Assembly (NCBI GenBank): GCA_000302695.1
Contig: AMFN01000022.1
Coordinates: forward strand, 55,954 to 119,953
Length of the DNA: 64,000 bases
Direction of reading: 5' to 3'
From: Enterobacteriaceae bacterium LSJC7
Lineage (GTDB): Bacteria > Pseudomonadota > Gammaproteobacteria > Enterobacterales > Enterobacteriaceae
The notes beneath the pieces are model-generated. The model searched no databases. It saw only the letters and a program-made list of their open reading frames with translations, and was not told the origin of the DNA. Position 1 is the first letter of the stretch. Every line of letters begins with the position of its first letter. A program made the translations under genes and the position numbers. Below, piece by piece: positions 45,954-53,765 of this stretch.

Positions 45954-46127
45954 TCACTCCTTACGACGCTGCCGCCTGCGCACAGGTTGCACCGCATTCC
46001 CACCGTGGCGGGAAACAAGACGGCGGCGCAACCAGCGCTGTCGGTGCGACAACCGCTGTAGTTTAGCGAATAACCAGCCCAGATAACATACTACGGGCAC
46101 AACGACGAGCAGAACCAACAGGCCCAC
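45954..46127 (-). CDS. Predicted 57-residue membrane protein upstream of hemN
   Basis: Open frame between yihI and hemN starting at GTG 46127. The product begins with a strongly hydrophobic segment (MGLLVLLVVVPVVCYLGWLF) and continues with a very basic tail (RQRWLRRRLVSRHGG ... RRRQRRKE). The TGA stop is 2 bases before the hemN ATG and overlaps its ribosome site, suggesting coupled translation. The ribosome site for the GTG itself is weak. Other gamma-proteobacteria have a larger DUF2489 membrane protein at this place, so this may be a shortened relative; that is a guess from position and topology. Confidence 0.5.
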   Translation of the reverse strand: MGLLVLLVVVPVVCYLGWLFAKLQRLSHRQRWLRRRLVSRHGGNAVQPVRRRQRRKE

Positions 46128-46139
46128 AGTGTAAAACCG

Positions 46140-46646
46140 TTAGTTTCCACCGCGCAGCAGGCGCATCATGTCTTCCGGTGCTTCTTCTTCGCCTTCTTCT
46201 TCGTCATCGTCGTAAGACAGGCCAAGCTGCTGCATCAGTTCATCAATGCGGTCAAGCTGCGCATCCACCCAGTTTTGCTCATCGGCAGACAGCGTTTCAC
46301 CGTTTTCCAGGCGCTCAAGCAGGCCGTCGAGCCGGTCGTCGCTCTCCAGCTTATCCAGCTCTTCACGCGGCGACAGCACCACTTTTTTAACCACGGGCGC
46401 TGGCGCTTTGGCCGGTGCGCTTTTCGCACCCAGTTCAACCGGCTTTTTGCTACCAATGCGCGGGTCTTTCTCCCCTGCGCCTTGCTTACCTGAAGCACCC
46501 TGCAGCCCGCTACCGGCGCGGCTGCCTGGCGCATTGCCACGGTGTTTTTTCTGACGCTTACGGTCGCGTGCGCTTTGGTTAAGCTCTTCGCGCGTCTCGC
46601 GACGAGATTTTGCGGGCTTTTTGCCGTGAGAGGTTGGTTGCTTCAT
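46140..46646 (-). CDS. yihI: Der GTPase-activating protein YihI
   Basis: 168 residues. A highly basic N-terminal half ([25 protein letters not shown]), a middle linker rich in Lys, Ala and Pro, and an acidic C-terminus ([14 protein letters not shown]). YihI stimulates the GTPase Der (EngA) and so delays late 50S assembly. The conserved core [19 protein letters not shown] is present. It is first in a unit with the small ORF and hemN. Confidence 0.92.
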   Translation of the reverse strand: MKQPTSHGKKPAKSRRETREELNQSARDRKRQKKHRGNAPGSRAGSGLQGASGKQGAGEKDPRIGSKKPVELGAKSAPAKAPAPVVKKVVLSPREELDKLESDDRLDGLLERLENGETLSADEQNWVDAQLDRIDELMQQLGLSYDDDEEEGEEEAPEDMMRLLRGGN

Positions 46647-46716
46647 GATTGTCGCCCTGAGCGGAGTATTGACTGAGTATAGAATTGCCGTGGATTCTGG
46701 CAGAAAGTGAGCAAAG

Positions 46717-46943
46717 AAAAAAGGCGGCAGATTGCTCTGCCGCCTAATCGACTCACTATATTTGAGTCATACGTTCCTTGCCTGCTAACAACTACCCTGT
46801 TTTTCCCTTAGCAATCAACGTTCCGTGTTCTGGTCCTTTTCCTTTTTATACGTCTCCAGACGTTCGCCATCCTGGCTTATTCCCTCGCTCTTATGACGTC
46901 CTGTCATCCCTGAGCGTGCTACCAGAAGCGCCCTTGCTTCTGG
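46717..46943 (-). ncRNA. csrC: CsrC regulatory RNA
   Basis: About 225 nt. The 3' end matches E. coli CsrC: GCAAGGA..., a GACTCA...TGAGTC stem, and a terminator hairpin GGCGGCAGA / TCTGCCGCC followed by T6. At least ten GGA motifs lie on this strand, several in hairpin loops (for example ACGTCTGGAGACGT). CsrC binds and sequesters CsrA. It is next to yihI, as in E. coli. The 5' end is set from the promoter position and is approximate. Confidence 0.88.
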
Positions 46944-46948
46944 TACAT

Positions 46949-46996
46949 AATTTACGTTAATCCCTCTTTTTCACAAGGTCTTACACCGCGTGTAAG
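46949..46996 (-). promoter_or_regulatory. csrC promoter and upstream palindrome
   Basis: On the minus strand TTGTGA (46976-46971), a 16-base spacer and TAAATT (46954-46949). Just upstream, CTTACACCGCGTGTAAG (46980-46996) is a dyad built from TGTAAG/CTTACA halves, the elements of UvrY/GacA boxes, although in the reverse order to the usual box. Confidence 0.5.
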
Positions 46997-47155
46997 CAGA
47001 GGGCAATCACGCCACCAATAAATAACATCATGTTTTGTAATGATTATTTTTCATGTATTACCCGCAGAAACTGCGATCTCCCATTGTTACTATGGTCAAT
47101 GTCTCACAACATGACGAGGCATCTGACGCACATACGCCGACCGGTAGCACCAGGT

Positions 47156-48508
47156 TTATTCAAACCAGGCCGCCGCCCGCCTGATATCTTTCTCACTCAA
47201 TGTCCCTGAACCGTTTAGTAACGCTATCCATGACTTGATATAGGCGTATTTCGCGCCCGCCAGGTCCTCCTGGGCGCGGTAAAGCTGCTGTTGTGCGTTG
47301 AGGACATCCAGGTTTACCCGCTGACCCGCCAGCACGCTTTTACGCGTTGCCTCAACCACTGTGCGGGCCGAGGTGACTGCCAGTTCGTAAGCCGCCAGTT
47401 TCGCCCGGCTGCTGGTGCTGGCATTAAACTGCTTGCGTAAATCAACCAGCGTTGCGCCCGCCTGAGCATCCATTTCATATTTTGCCTGTTTATAGCGCGC
47501 CGCCGCCTGGCGCACGGAAGCAAGATCACGCCCGCCGGAGTACAGCTCCATGCTGACCTGCACGCCAATGCTGTCGGTGCGGTATTGCTGGTTAATGGTG
47601 TTATCACTGCTGGAGTCGTTTTCTGAATGCGTGGCATACAGCGCAACTTGCGGCATAAAACGGCCCCGGTTGTTCTCAATGTCATATTTCGCCGCATCAA
47701 TACCGTAGCGGGACGCCGCAAGCTGAGGATTATTTTTCAGCGCCAGCGCCTGCCAGTCCTCAAAACGCGCCGGGCGCAGTGGCTGCGTGCTGAATTTACC
47801 CGGGCGCAGCATCTGTAACATTTCTGGCCCGGTCACCGGGATACCGATAATGGTTTCAAGCTGGCGCTGTGCCACATCCAGCGCGTCACGCGCCTCTATC
47901 TCCTGAGCCTGTGCCAGCCGGTAGCGCGCCTCGGTTTCAGAAATGTCGGTAACCGTACCTTCACCTGCGGCCAACAGGCGCTGGTTTTGGGTCATCTGCT
48001 CATACAGCGTGGCTTTTTGTGCCTGCAACAGCGCAATTTTGTCCCTGGCATACGCCGCTTCCACATAGGTGCCGATAACGCGCACGGACAACTCAAGGAA
48101 TTTCGCCCGGTAGCGTTCGTCAGACATAAACGTCTGCGCGACACCGGCTTTATAACGCGCCCATGCCGAATAATCGAAAAGCGGCTGCGTGACGGTCACA
48201 GAGCCGGAGTAGCTGCTGTACTGCTGGCGCACAGAGGTTTCAATCGTCTGGCCGGTCAGAAGGTTGTTGCGCTCGGAGGTTGCCGTTTGCCAGTTCCTGG
48301 GGCCGTTGCGGTAATTCACCGACACGGTCGGTAGCAGGCCAGCCCGACCTATGTTTTTATTTTCATCCCCAGCCACTTTTTCCTGCACCGCGGCCTGAAA
48401 TGTGGGGTCGTTTTCCAGCGCCAGCGACCAGGCATCGAGCACACTCAATGCCCAGGCCGGCGTTGAACACAACAGCAGCATTGATAGCGTCACGCCTGGC
48501 AGCTTCAC
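47156..48508 (-). CDS. TolC-family outer-membrane channel of a type I secretion system
   Basis: 450 residues with a Sec signal (MKLPGVTLSMLLLCSTPAWA). TolC-like architecture: two repeated halves of long helices with YSGSVTVTQPLFDYSAWAR and GVQVSMELYSGGRDLASV at equivalent barrel positions. The start is GTG 48508, with GGAGGAG in the end of the preceding gene. It is the last gene of the exporter operon, so a dedicated channel and not the housekeeping TolC, which lies elsewhere in enterobacteria. Confidence 0.9.
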   Translation of the reverse strand: MKLPGVTLSMLLLCSTPAWALSVLDAWSLALENDPTFQAAVQEKVAGDENKNIGRAGLLPTVSVNYRNGPRNWQTATSERNNLLTGQTIETSVRQQYSSYSGSVTVTQPLFDYSAWARYKAGVAQTFMSDERYRAKFLELSVRVIGTYVEAAYARDKIALLQAQKATLYEQMTQNQRLLAAGEGTVTDISETEARYRLAQAQEIEARDALDVAQRQLETIIGIPVTGPEMLQMLRPGKFSTQPLRPARFEDWQALALKNNPQLAASRYGIDAAKYDIENNRGRFMPQVALYATHSENDSSSDNTINQQYRTDSIGVQVSMELYSGGRDLASVRQAAARYKQAKYEMDAQAGATLVDLRKQFNASTSSRAKLAAYELAVTSARTVVEATRKSVLAGQRVNLDVLNAQQQLYRAQEDLAGAKYAYIKSWIALLNGSGTLSEKDIRRAAAWFE

Positions 48509-48510
48509 GG

Positions 48511-49863
48511 TTACTCCTCCGTTAAGGACGTTGAGGCCCGGTCCAGCACCGGCTTAAACAGGTAGCTCAACAGCGAGCGCGACCCGGTTTTCACAAATAC
48601 CTCAACCGGCATGCCCGGTTTGATAGCCCTGTCGCTGAGCATTTTCATGCCTTCAGGCGAAACCGTGACCTGCATACTGTAATAGGGTTCGTTATTGTTT
48701 TTGTTAAGCAGGCGGTCTGCGGAAATGAGCGTTACTGTGCCCGGCACTTTTGGCGTGCGGTTCTGGTTGAATGCAGTAAACATCAGGTCCACCGGCAGCC
48801 CGTTATAGACTTTGTCGATGAGATTAACGCTTAACTGCGTGTCCACCACCAGCCCGCGAGAGTCCGGCACGATATCCATTAGCGCCTCCCCCGCATTCAC
48901 CACACCGCCCAGGGTGAAAACCGTTAGCCCAACCACGGTGCCGTCAACCGGCGACACTATCGCGTTATTACGTAAATCAAAATTCGCCGTATCAAGGCGC
49001 GTTTTCACGTCGCTTTTCTCTTTTTGCGTCTGCACCAGCTGGGTTCTGACATCCTGCTGAAAGCTGGCCTGCCGCTGCTCAATCTTTTTTTCACTCTCCA
49101 GCAACTGGCGCTGAAGCTGGCCAATATTGCCTGCCGTTTCGTCAATGCTGCTGTTCACCTCCGCCAGTTGCCGCTGGACTTCAAGATAACGGTTACGCGC
49201 AAGATAGCCTTCATCGGCCAGCGGTTTCATCTGGCTTACCTGCTCACTCAGGCTGGCGCGCTGAATATTTTTGTTCGCTCTCGAATTTTGTAGCCCTCTT
49301 AGCTGCGCGCGCATGCCGTTGATGGATTGCCGGTAGCCGTCGATTTCGCTCTGTAGTGCCAGGCGACGCGAGGCGAACAGTTGATTTTGCAGCGCCATGT
49401 CAGCCGCCACGCTCGGCTGGGTCTGCAAAGCCAGTTGTTCGGGCGAAAACACTATCTGTGGCAAGCCTGCCAGTTCGGCAAGCAGGCGGCTCTCGGTTGC
49501 CTGCGCAATGCTGTACTGGCTGAACAGCGAATCAACCTGAGCCTGGGCCTGAAGCGGGTTAAGCTGCACCAATACCTGGTTGGCTTTTACCGCCTCTCCT
49601 TCTTTGACCAGGATGTTTTTTATGATGCCGCTAACCGGTGCCTGAATGGTTTTGCGCTGGCCTGAGACAATGACCGTGCCGGATGAGGCGACACCTTTAT
49701 CAAGCGGGGCAAAGGTGGCCCAGAGCAGAAACCCCAATAAACCGACGGCCACCACCATCCAGCCCATGACAACGTAGTGCGTCACGTGTTGTTCATCCGA
49801 CCGGGAACCTGGCGATGCGGGCACCATCGCCTCCTTTAACGCCCGATCATCAGCACGTTTCAT
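48511..49863 (-). CDS. HlyD-family periplasmic adaptor of the type I secretion system
   Basis: 450 residues. One N-terminal membrane anchor (about 27-52, VVMGWMVVAVGLLGFLLWATF) and a lipoyl half-motif (GTVIVSGQRKTIQAPVSGII) flank a long coiled-coil hairpin (about 110-290). The second lipoyl half (NAIVSPVDGTVVGL) and a beta-barrel domain (PGMPVEVFVKTGSRS) follow. It bridges the ABC protein and the outer-membrane channel. The start overlaps the ABC stop by one base. Confidence 0.93.
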   Translation of the reverse strand: MKRADDRALKEAMVPASPGSRSDEQHVTHYVVMGWMVVAVGLLGFLLWATFAPLDKGVASSGTVIVSGQRKTIQAPVSGIIKNILVKEGEAVKANQVLVQLNPLQAQAQVDSLFSQYSIAQATESRLLAELAGLPQIVFSPEQLALQTQPSVAADMALQNQLFASRRLALQSEIDGYRQSINGMRAQLRGLQNSRANKNIQRASLSEQVSQMKPLADEGYLARNRYLEVQRQLAEVNSSIDETAGNIGQLQRQLLESEKKIEQRQASFQQDVRTQLVQTQKEKSDVKTRLDTANFDLRNNAIVSPVDGTVVGLTVFTLGGVVNAGEALMDIVPDSRGLVVDTQLSVNLIDKVYNGLPVDLMFTAFNQNRTPKVPGTVTLISADRLLNKNNNEPYYSMQVTVSPEGMKMLSDRAIKPGMPVEVFVKTGSRSLLSYLFKPVLDRASTSLTEE

Positions 49864-51599
49864 CAGGGTGCCTGTACATTGGAGGTTTGCGTAAGCGCAG
49901 CGGAAGTAGCCTGCTGCTGTGCACGCAGAATGGCCTGAAGCACCTGTTGAGTCGGCCCGAATGCCGCCACTTTACCTGCGTTAAGCAGCAGCAGCTTGTC
50001 GGTGGCCGACAGCAGGTTGTTACGATGCGTAATCAACACCACCGTGGCCCCACGCTGTTTAAGGCTGACGATAGCCCGCTCCAGCGCAGCCACTCCGGCG
50101 TCATCCAGACTGGAGTTTGGCTCGTCCAGCACCACCAGCGCAGGTTGGCCATAGAGCGCCCGGGCAAGCCCGATACGCTGCTTTTGCCCACCAGACAGCC
50201 CGGCACCGCCAGGACCAATCAACGTGTTATAGCCATTTTTCAGTGAAAGGATCAGCTCATGAACGCCAGCAAGCTGGGCGGCGGCAATCACCTTTTCGGC
50301 ATCAACGTCATTAAAGCGGGCAATGTTTTGCGCAATCGAACCGGCAAACAGCTCAATGTCCTGCGGCAGATAGCCGATGTGCGGCCCCAGCTCATCTTTA
50401 TTCCACTGATAAACATCGGCATCGTCTAAACGCACCACACCGTCTTCCACCGGCCAGACACCCACCAGCACCCGGGCCAGCGTGGATTTTCCCGAAGCGC
50501 TTGGCCCAATCACGCCCAGCACCTCACCCGGCGACAGGGCAAAGCGCACGCCGTGTAGCACCGGGCTACCGCTGGTTCCCGGCGGTCCGGCGATAATATC
50601 TTCCACCGACAGCTTGCCTGCCGGGCGCGGCAAAGACATGCCTTCTGCGCGGGTGGGATAGGTCTGCAACAATGTAGACAGGCGGCCAAAGGAGAGTTTG
50701 GCCGCGCTCCAGCTGCGCCAGGCGTTAATCATCTGCTCAATCGGCGCCAGCGCACGCCCCATGAGAATAGACCCCGCAATCATCATCCCTGGTGAAATAG
50801 CGCCATCAATGGCAAGCCACCCACCCAGCCCCAGCACCAGGGACTGAAGAGAAACACGCACATAGCGCGTAACCGAAGACACCTGGGTGGCCCGCACGCT
50901 GGCAATACGCTGATTATCAAGAAAATGGCGGTGTAGCATAAACCACTGGCGCTTGAGGTTAGGTAGCATACCCAGGGCTTCAATCACTTCAGCGTTGCGC
51001 AGGTTGGTGCTGGCAAGATTAGTCGACTGAATGGAGAGCTTGCTGGCATCGGAAAGAGGTTTTCGGGTACGCATTTCATTGATAATCGCAAGCGCAATCA
51101 GAATCAGTGCGCCCACCAAAGCAAACAGCCCCATCCACGGATTAAAAAGGAAAATAACCAGCAAATAAACGGGAAACCAGGGGGCATCAAAAAAAGCAAA
51201 CAGCCCGCTGCTCGTCAGGAACTGGCGCAGCGTGGTAAGATCGCCGAGAGCCTGACCAGCATCAGACGAATTATTTTTTAAGGTTGATTCATAAGCGGCG
51301 GTATAAACGCGGGTATTCAGGTTGTTGTCTAACTGATTCCCTACCCAAATAACGATCATGCTACGCACATATTCCAGCAGTGCCATCATGCCCAGTAGCA
51401 TAAGCATGATAAGCGTCAACATCAGTAGCGTCATTTCGTTACGGGAGGGAAGCGCCCGGTCATAAACCTGAAGCATATAGATGGACGGCACCAGCATTAA
51501 CAAATTAATGAAGGCAGTGAACACACCAACAGTGAAAAATGTTTTCCCATAACCGCGCAGAATATCCGTGATTTCATTGCGTGGAACAAATCGACTCAC
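49863..51599 (-). CDS. Type I secretion ABC transporter (permease/ATPase)
   Basis: 578 residues. Six-helix exporter domain followed by the nucleotide-binding domain: Walker A GPSASGKST, signature LSGGQKQRIGLARAL, Walker B ALVVLDEPNSSLDD, H-loop THRNN. There is no N-terminal C39 or C39-like domain, which puts it with the PrtD/LipB/HasD exporters of proteases, lipases and haemophores. The start is GTG 51599 because GGAAG lies 6 bases upstream; an upstream TTG (51632) has no ribosome site. It follows the cargo gene after a hairpin. Confidence 0.93.
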   Translation of the reverse strand: MSRFVPRNEITDILRGYGKTFFTVGVFTAFINLLMLVPSIYMLQVYDRALPSRNEMTLLMLTLIMLMLLGMMALLEYVRSMIVIWVGNQLDNNLNTRVYTAAYESTLKNNSSDAGQALGDLTTLRQFLTSSGLFAFFDAPWFPVYLLVIFLFNPWMGLFALVGALILIALAIINEMRTRKPLSDASKLSIQSTNLASTNLRNAEVIEALGMLPNLKRQWFMLHRHFLDNQRIASVRATQVSSVTRYVRVSLQSLVLGLGGWLAIDGAISPGMMIAGSILMGRALAPIEQMINAWRSWSAAKLSFGRLSTLLQTYPTRAEGMSLPRPAGKLSVEDIIAGPPGTSGSPVLHGVRFALSPGEVLGVIGPSASGKSTLARVLVGVWPVEDGVVRLDDADVYQWNKDELGPHIGYLPQDIELFAGSIAQNIARFNDVDAEKVIAAAQLAGVHELILSLKNGYNTLIGPGGAGLSGGQKQRIGLARALYGQPALVVLDEPNSSLDDAGVAALERAIVSLKQRGATVVLITHRNNLLSATDKLLLLNAGKVAAFGPTQQVLQAILRAQQQATSAALTQTSNVQAP

Positions 51600-51724
51600 T
51601 GATAACTTCCTTAATAATCTATATTTATTCAATATAAAAACCGCTTAACCTGTTACAGTTAAAGGTTTATTTATTATTTAAAATAACCACAAAGTACCGT
51701 TACCGCAAACAAACACATTGAACA

Positions 51725-51768
51725 CCTGCCACAAATAAAAATGATAGCATCACTTTATTTGTGGCAGG
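51725..51768 (-). terminator. Hairpin between cargo gene and exporter genes
   Basis: Perfect 15-bp stem CCTGCCACAAATAAA / TTTATTTGTGGCAGG with a 14-base loop, 20 bp past the cargo stop. A partial terminator here would make cargo mRNA exceed exporter mRNA, as known for several type I loci. Confidence 0.7.
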
Positions 51769-51787
51769 CTGTATATTTTGATATTTG

Positions 51788-53245
51788 CTATGCTGCCCAC
51801 AATCCATTATCAGACGCAATGTCACTGCCAACGAGTTGCACTGGCACCTCTACAACCGGCGCGCTACTTCCTCCATCCTGTAACAGGATAGCTTGCAAAA
51901 CATCATTAACACCGCTGGCGGCACTGTCGATGGTAGGAATAACAACACCGCCCACAATTGCCACATCGTTATTGAGGGAGTTAACCAACTCAACCTGTGC
52001 TTTAGGTCCAATACCAAATGCACTCAAATTCAGGATACTTTGCGAATAGATTTGGCTCTCAATGCCCAAATCCAGTGTTGGAACCGGTACTGATAACATA
52101 TTAACAAGCGGAATACTGCCCAGCAGACCGCCCGCTATGGGTAAATCCCCCGTCGCCAGACCATGCCAGCTGAGAAGGTTTATCTGGCTGTAATTCCCTA
52201 CTTCCGTGGTCGCGCCAATATTCAATGGCCCGATATTTACCGAGGGGCCTGCCACGGTATAAAGTTTGACGTCAAAGCCCGTGGAGTCAAAAACAGTCAC
52301 AATACCAATGCCGCCGGTATTGATGGGTGCCAGTATGGGTAAAGCTGCCGCCAGCAGCGGCGTAAAGGGTAGCTCCGCGCCCACTAATACGCTCTGACCA
52401 TCAATAGAAAAATTAAACGGCAAAGGACCATTGCTGCCCCGATAGTCAGGAATAACATTTGTCACATCAGTACCGTTACCGATTAACGAGGCAAAGATGT
52501 TGATGCCAAGCAGCCCATCACTATTGCCAAAATGGAAGCCGCCGCCCTGTGCGGCCGTGAGCGTGTAGTCAACAAATGCGCCCGCATCGGCAATGGTTGT
52601 ACCAACATCGCCTGCCACTGAACCGATATAAGCCAGATAATCACCGGGAGCGATTTGCAGGTGCAGAGCATCACCAGCAAGAGAGAGTGCCCCTCCCACA
52701 GAATCCGTCACCGTATTCACACCAGACTCAACCGTTTGTACACCGCTGACAACGATGTTCTGTACGGCCGTGACACTGTTGCCGATACCACTTTCGACTT
52801 GAGCAATTCCCTCATTTACAGAACCAATCACGCTCTGTATCTGGTCTTGTGTGGTGCCAGTCAGTTCATTAACAAAGGTTTTCCCGGTATTGGCGCCAGC
52901 CAGCACAGCCGTTTGCGTCACATTCAACGTGTAACCTGTCGCTGCCTGGGTAAGATCTAAAGCAATATCAGCGCCGGTATGAAGCGTGTTGAACGTAGCG
53001 CTGGTGATAGTTTGCGCAGTGTTTGACGCCGCATCTACCACGCTGAGTGTGGTGTTAAGGGCTGCGCTAGTCACGCTCTGCGTGGCGTTTGTCACCGCAT
53101 TTGTCGCGGTTTGCGTGGTGTTTGTCACCGCACCTGCCACGGCTTGCGTGGTATTTGTCACTGCACCTGTCACACTGTTTGTCGTATTTGAAACGGCGGC
53201 TACGCTCCCTGAAGCGACCTTAGAAACTACGCTGAATAGTCCCAT
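51788..53245 (-). CDS. Predicted type I secretion cargo with eleven-residue repeats
   Basis: 485 residues, no Sec signal. The N-terminal third (8-183) is sixteen contiguous 11-residue repeats of the type TNTTQAVAGAV. The middle and C-terminal parts (about 200-460) are rich in Gly, Leu, Ile and Asn, likely beta-structure (LPFNFSIDGQSVLVGAELPF), without RTX nonapeptides. The last residues ASDNGLWAA closely match the end of the divergent cargo (ASADLWVA). Very few charged residues and only one Cys-free hydrophobic core suggest a surface-active or structural secreted protein. GGAG precedes ATG 53245. I do not recognise a named family. Confidence 0.75.
   Translation of the reverse strand: MGLFSVVSKVASGSVAAVSNTTNSVTGAVTNTTQAVAGAVTNTTQTATNAVTNATQSVTSAALNTTLSVVDAASNTAQTITSATFNTLHTGADIALDLTQAATGYTLNVTQTAVLAGANTGKTFVNELTGTTQDQIQSVIGSVNEGIAQVESGIGNSVTAVQNIVVSGVQTVESGVNTVTDSVGGALSLAGDALHLQIAPGDYLAYIGSVAGDVGTTIADAGAFVDYTLTAAQGGGFHFGNSDGLLGINIFASLIGNGTDVTNVIPDYRGSNGPLPFNFSIDGQSVLVGAELPFTPLLAAALPILAPINTGGIGIVTVFDSTGFDVKLYTVAGPSVNIGPLNIGATTEVGNYSQINLLSWHGLATGDLPIAGGLLGSIPLVNMLSVPVPTLDLGIESQIYSQSILNLSAFGIGPKAQVELVNSLNNDVAIVGGVVIPTIDSAASGVNDVLQAILLQDGGSSAPVVEVPVQLVGSDIASDNGLWAA
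52697..53224 (-). repeat. Sixteen tandem 11-codon repeats
   Basis: Residues 8-183 of the cargo align as 16 units of exactly 11 residues, with hydrophobic residues at positions 7, 10 and 11 and Thr/Asn/Gln elsewhere. Eleven-residue periodicity is that of alpha-11/3 amphipathic helices (alpha-synuclein, apolipoproteins, perilipins, some LEA proteins). Confidence 0.8.
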
Positions 53246-53765
53246 TACTCCGATCCTCTACAAGGCCTGTCTACGCCATAAAAGAAAAGGTTTGTGAGAT
53301 TTTCTTTTATGCCACAAAACTTGCCTTTAATATGATATTTTAATGAGTGTCAGAATTAAAAATATAATAAAAACACTCACTAACACACTCCACGCCTTGC
53401 CAACAATGTTCACTGGCTTATTTTATATAAGGCAATAATCTTCTTGTGTCAAAAAACGCGTAACTAATATAAGTAAAAGAATATTTTCGCGTCTAACAAT
53501 AAAAGTAACCACAATAAGCACATAGCTAAACAAAAGACTAAACAACTAAACAACTAAACAACTAAAAACACCGCCGCAGTAAGCTAGCGGCGCCTGTAAT
53601 TTAACAATCACATCCAGACACATTAAATAATTTACTTCGCGTCAAGTCTGTTTTAATAATTCGTCCATATTAAAAAATTATAATCACCAGGAACATCCCG
53701 GCAGCACCTCTGAATGATAGACGTTGTCATTTTTGTCATCTACTGTCCCCCCGGAGTTCTCTACT
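53246..53765. promoter_or_regulatory. Divergent regulatory region between the two cargo genes
   Basis: 520 bp of AT-rich DNA with no gene. It must hold the promoters for both cargoes. The 8-bp unit ACTAAACA is repeated four times in tandem at 53537-53568 (the last unit ACTAAAAA). Clear -35/-10 pairs could not be assigned with confidence. Confidence 0.6.

Noticed and set aside
51788-52696. RTX repeats in the first type I cargo
   Set aside because: Gly/Asn-rich stretches such as FGNSDGLLG do not form tandem GGxGxDxUx nonapeptides; only the divergent GDPD cargo has them.
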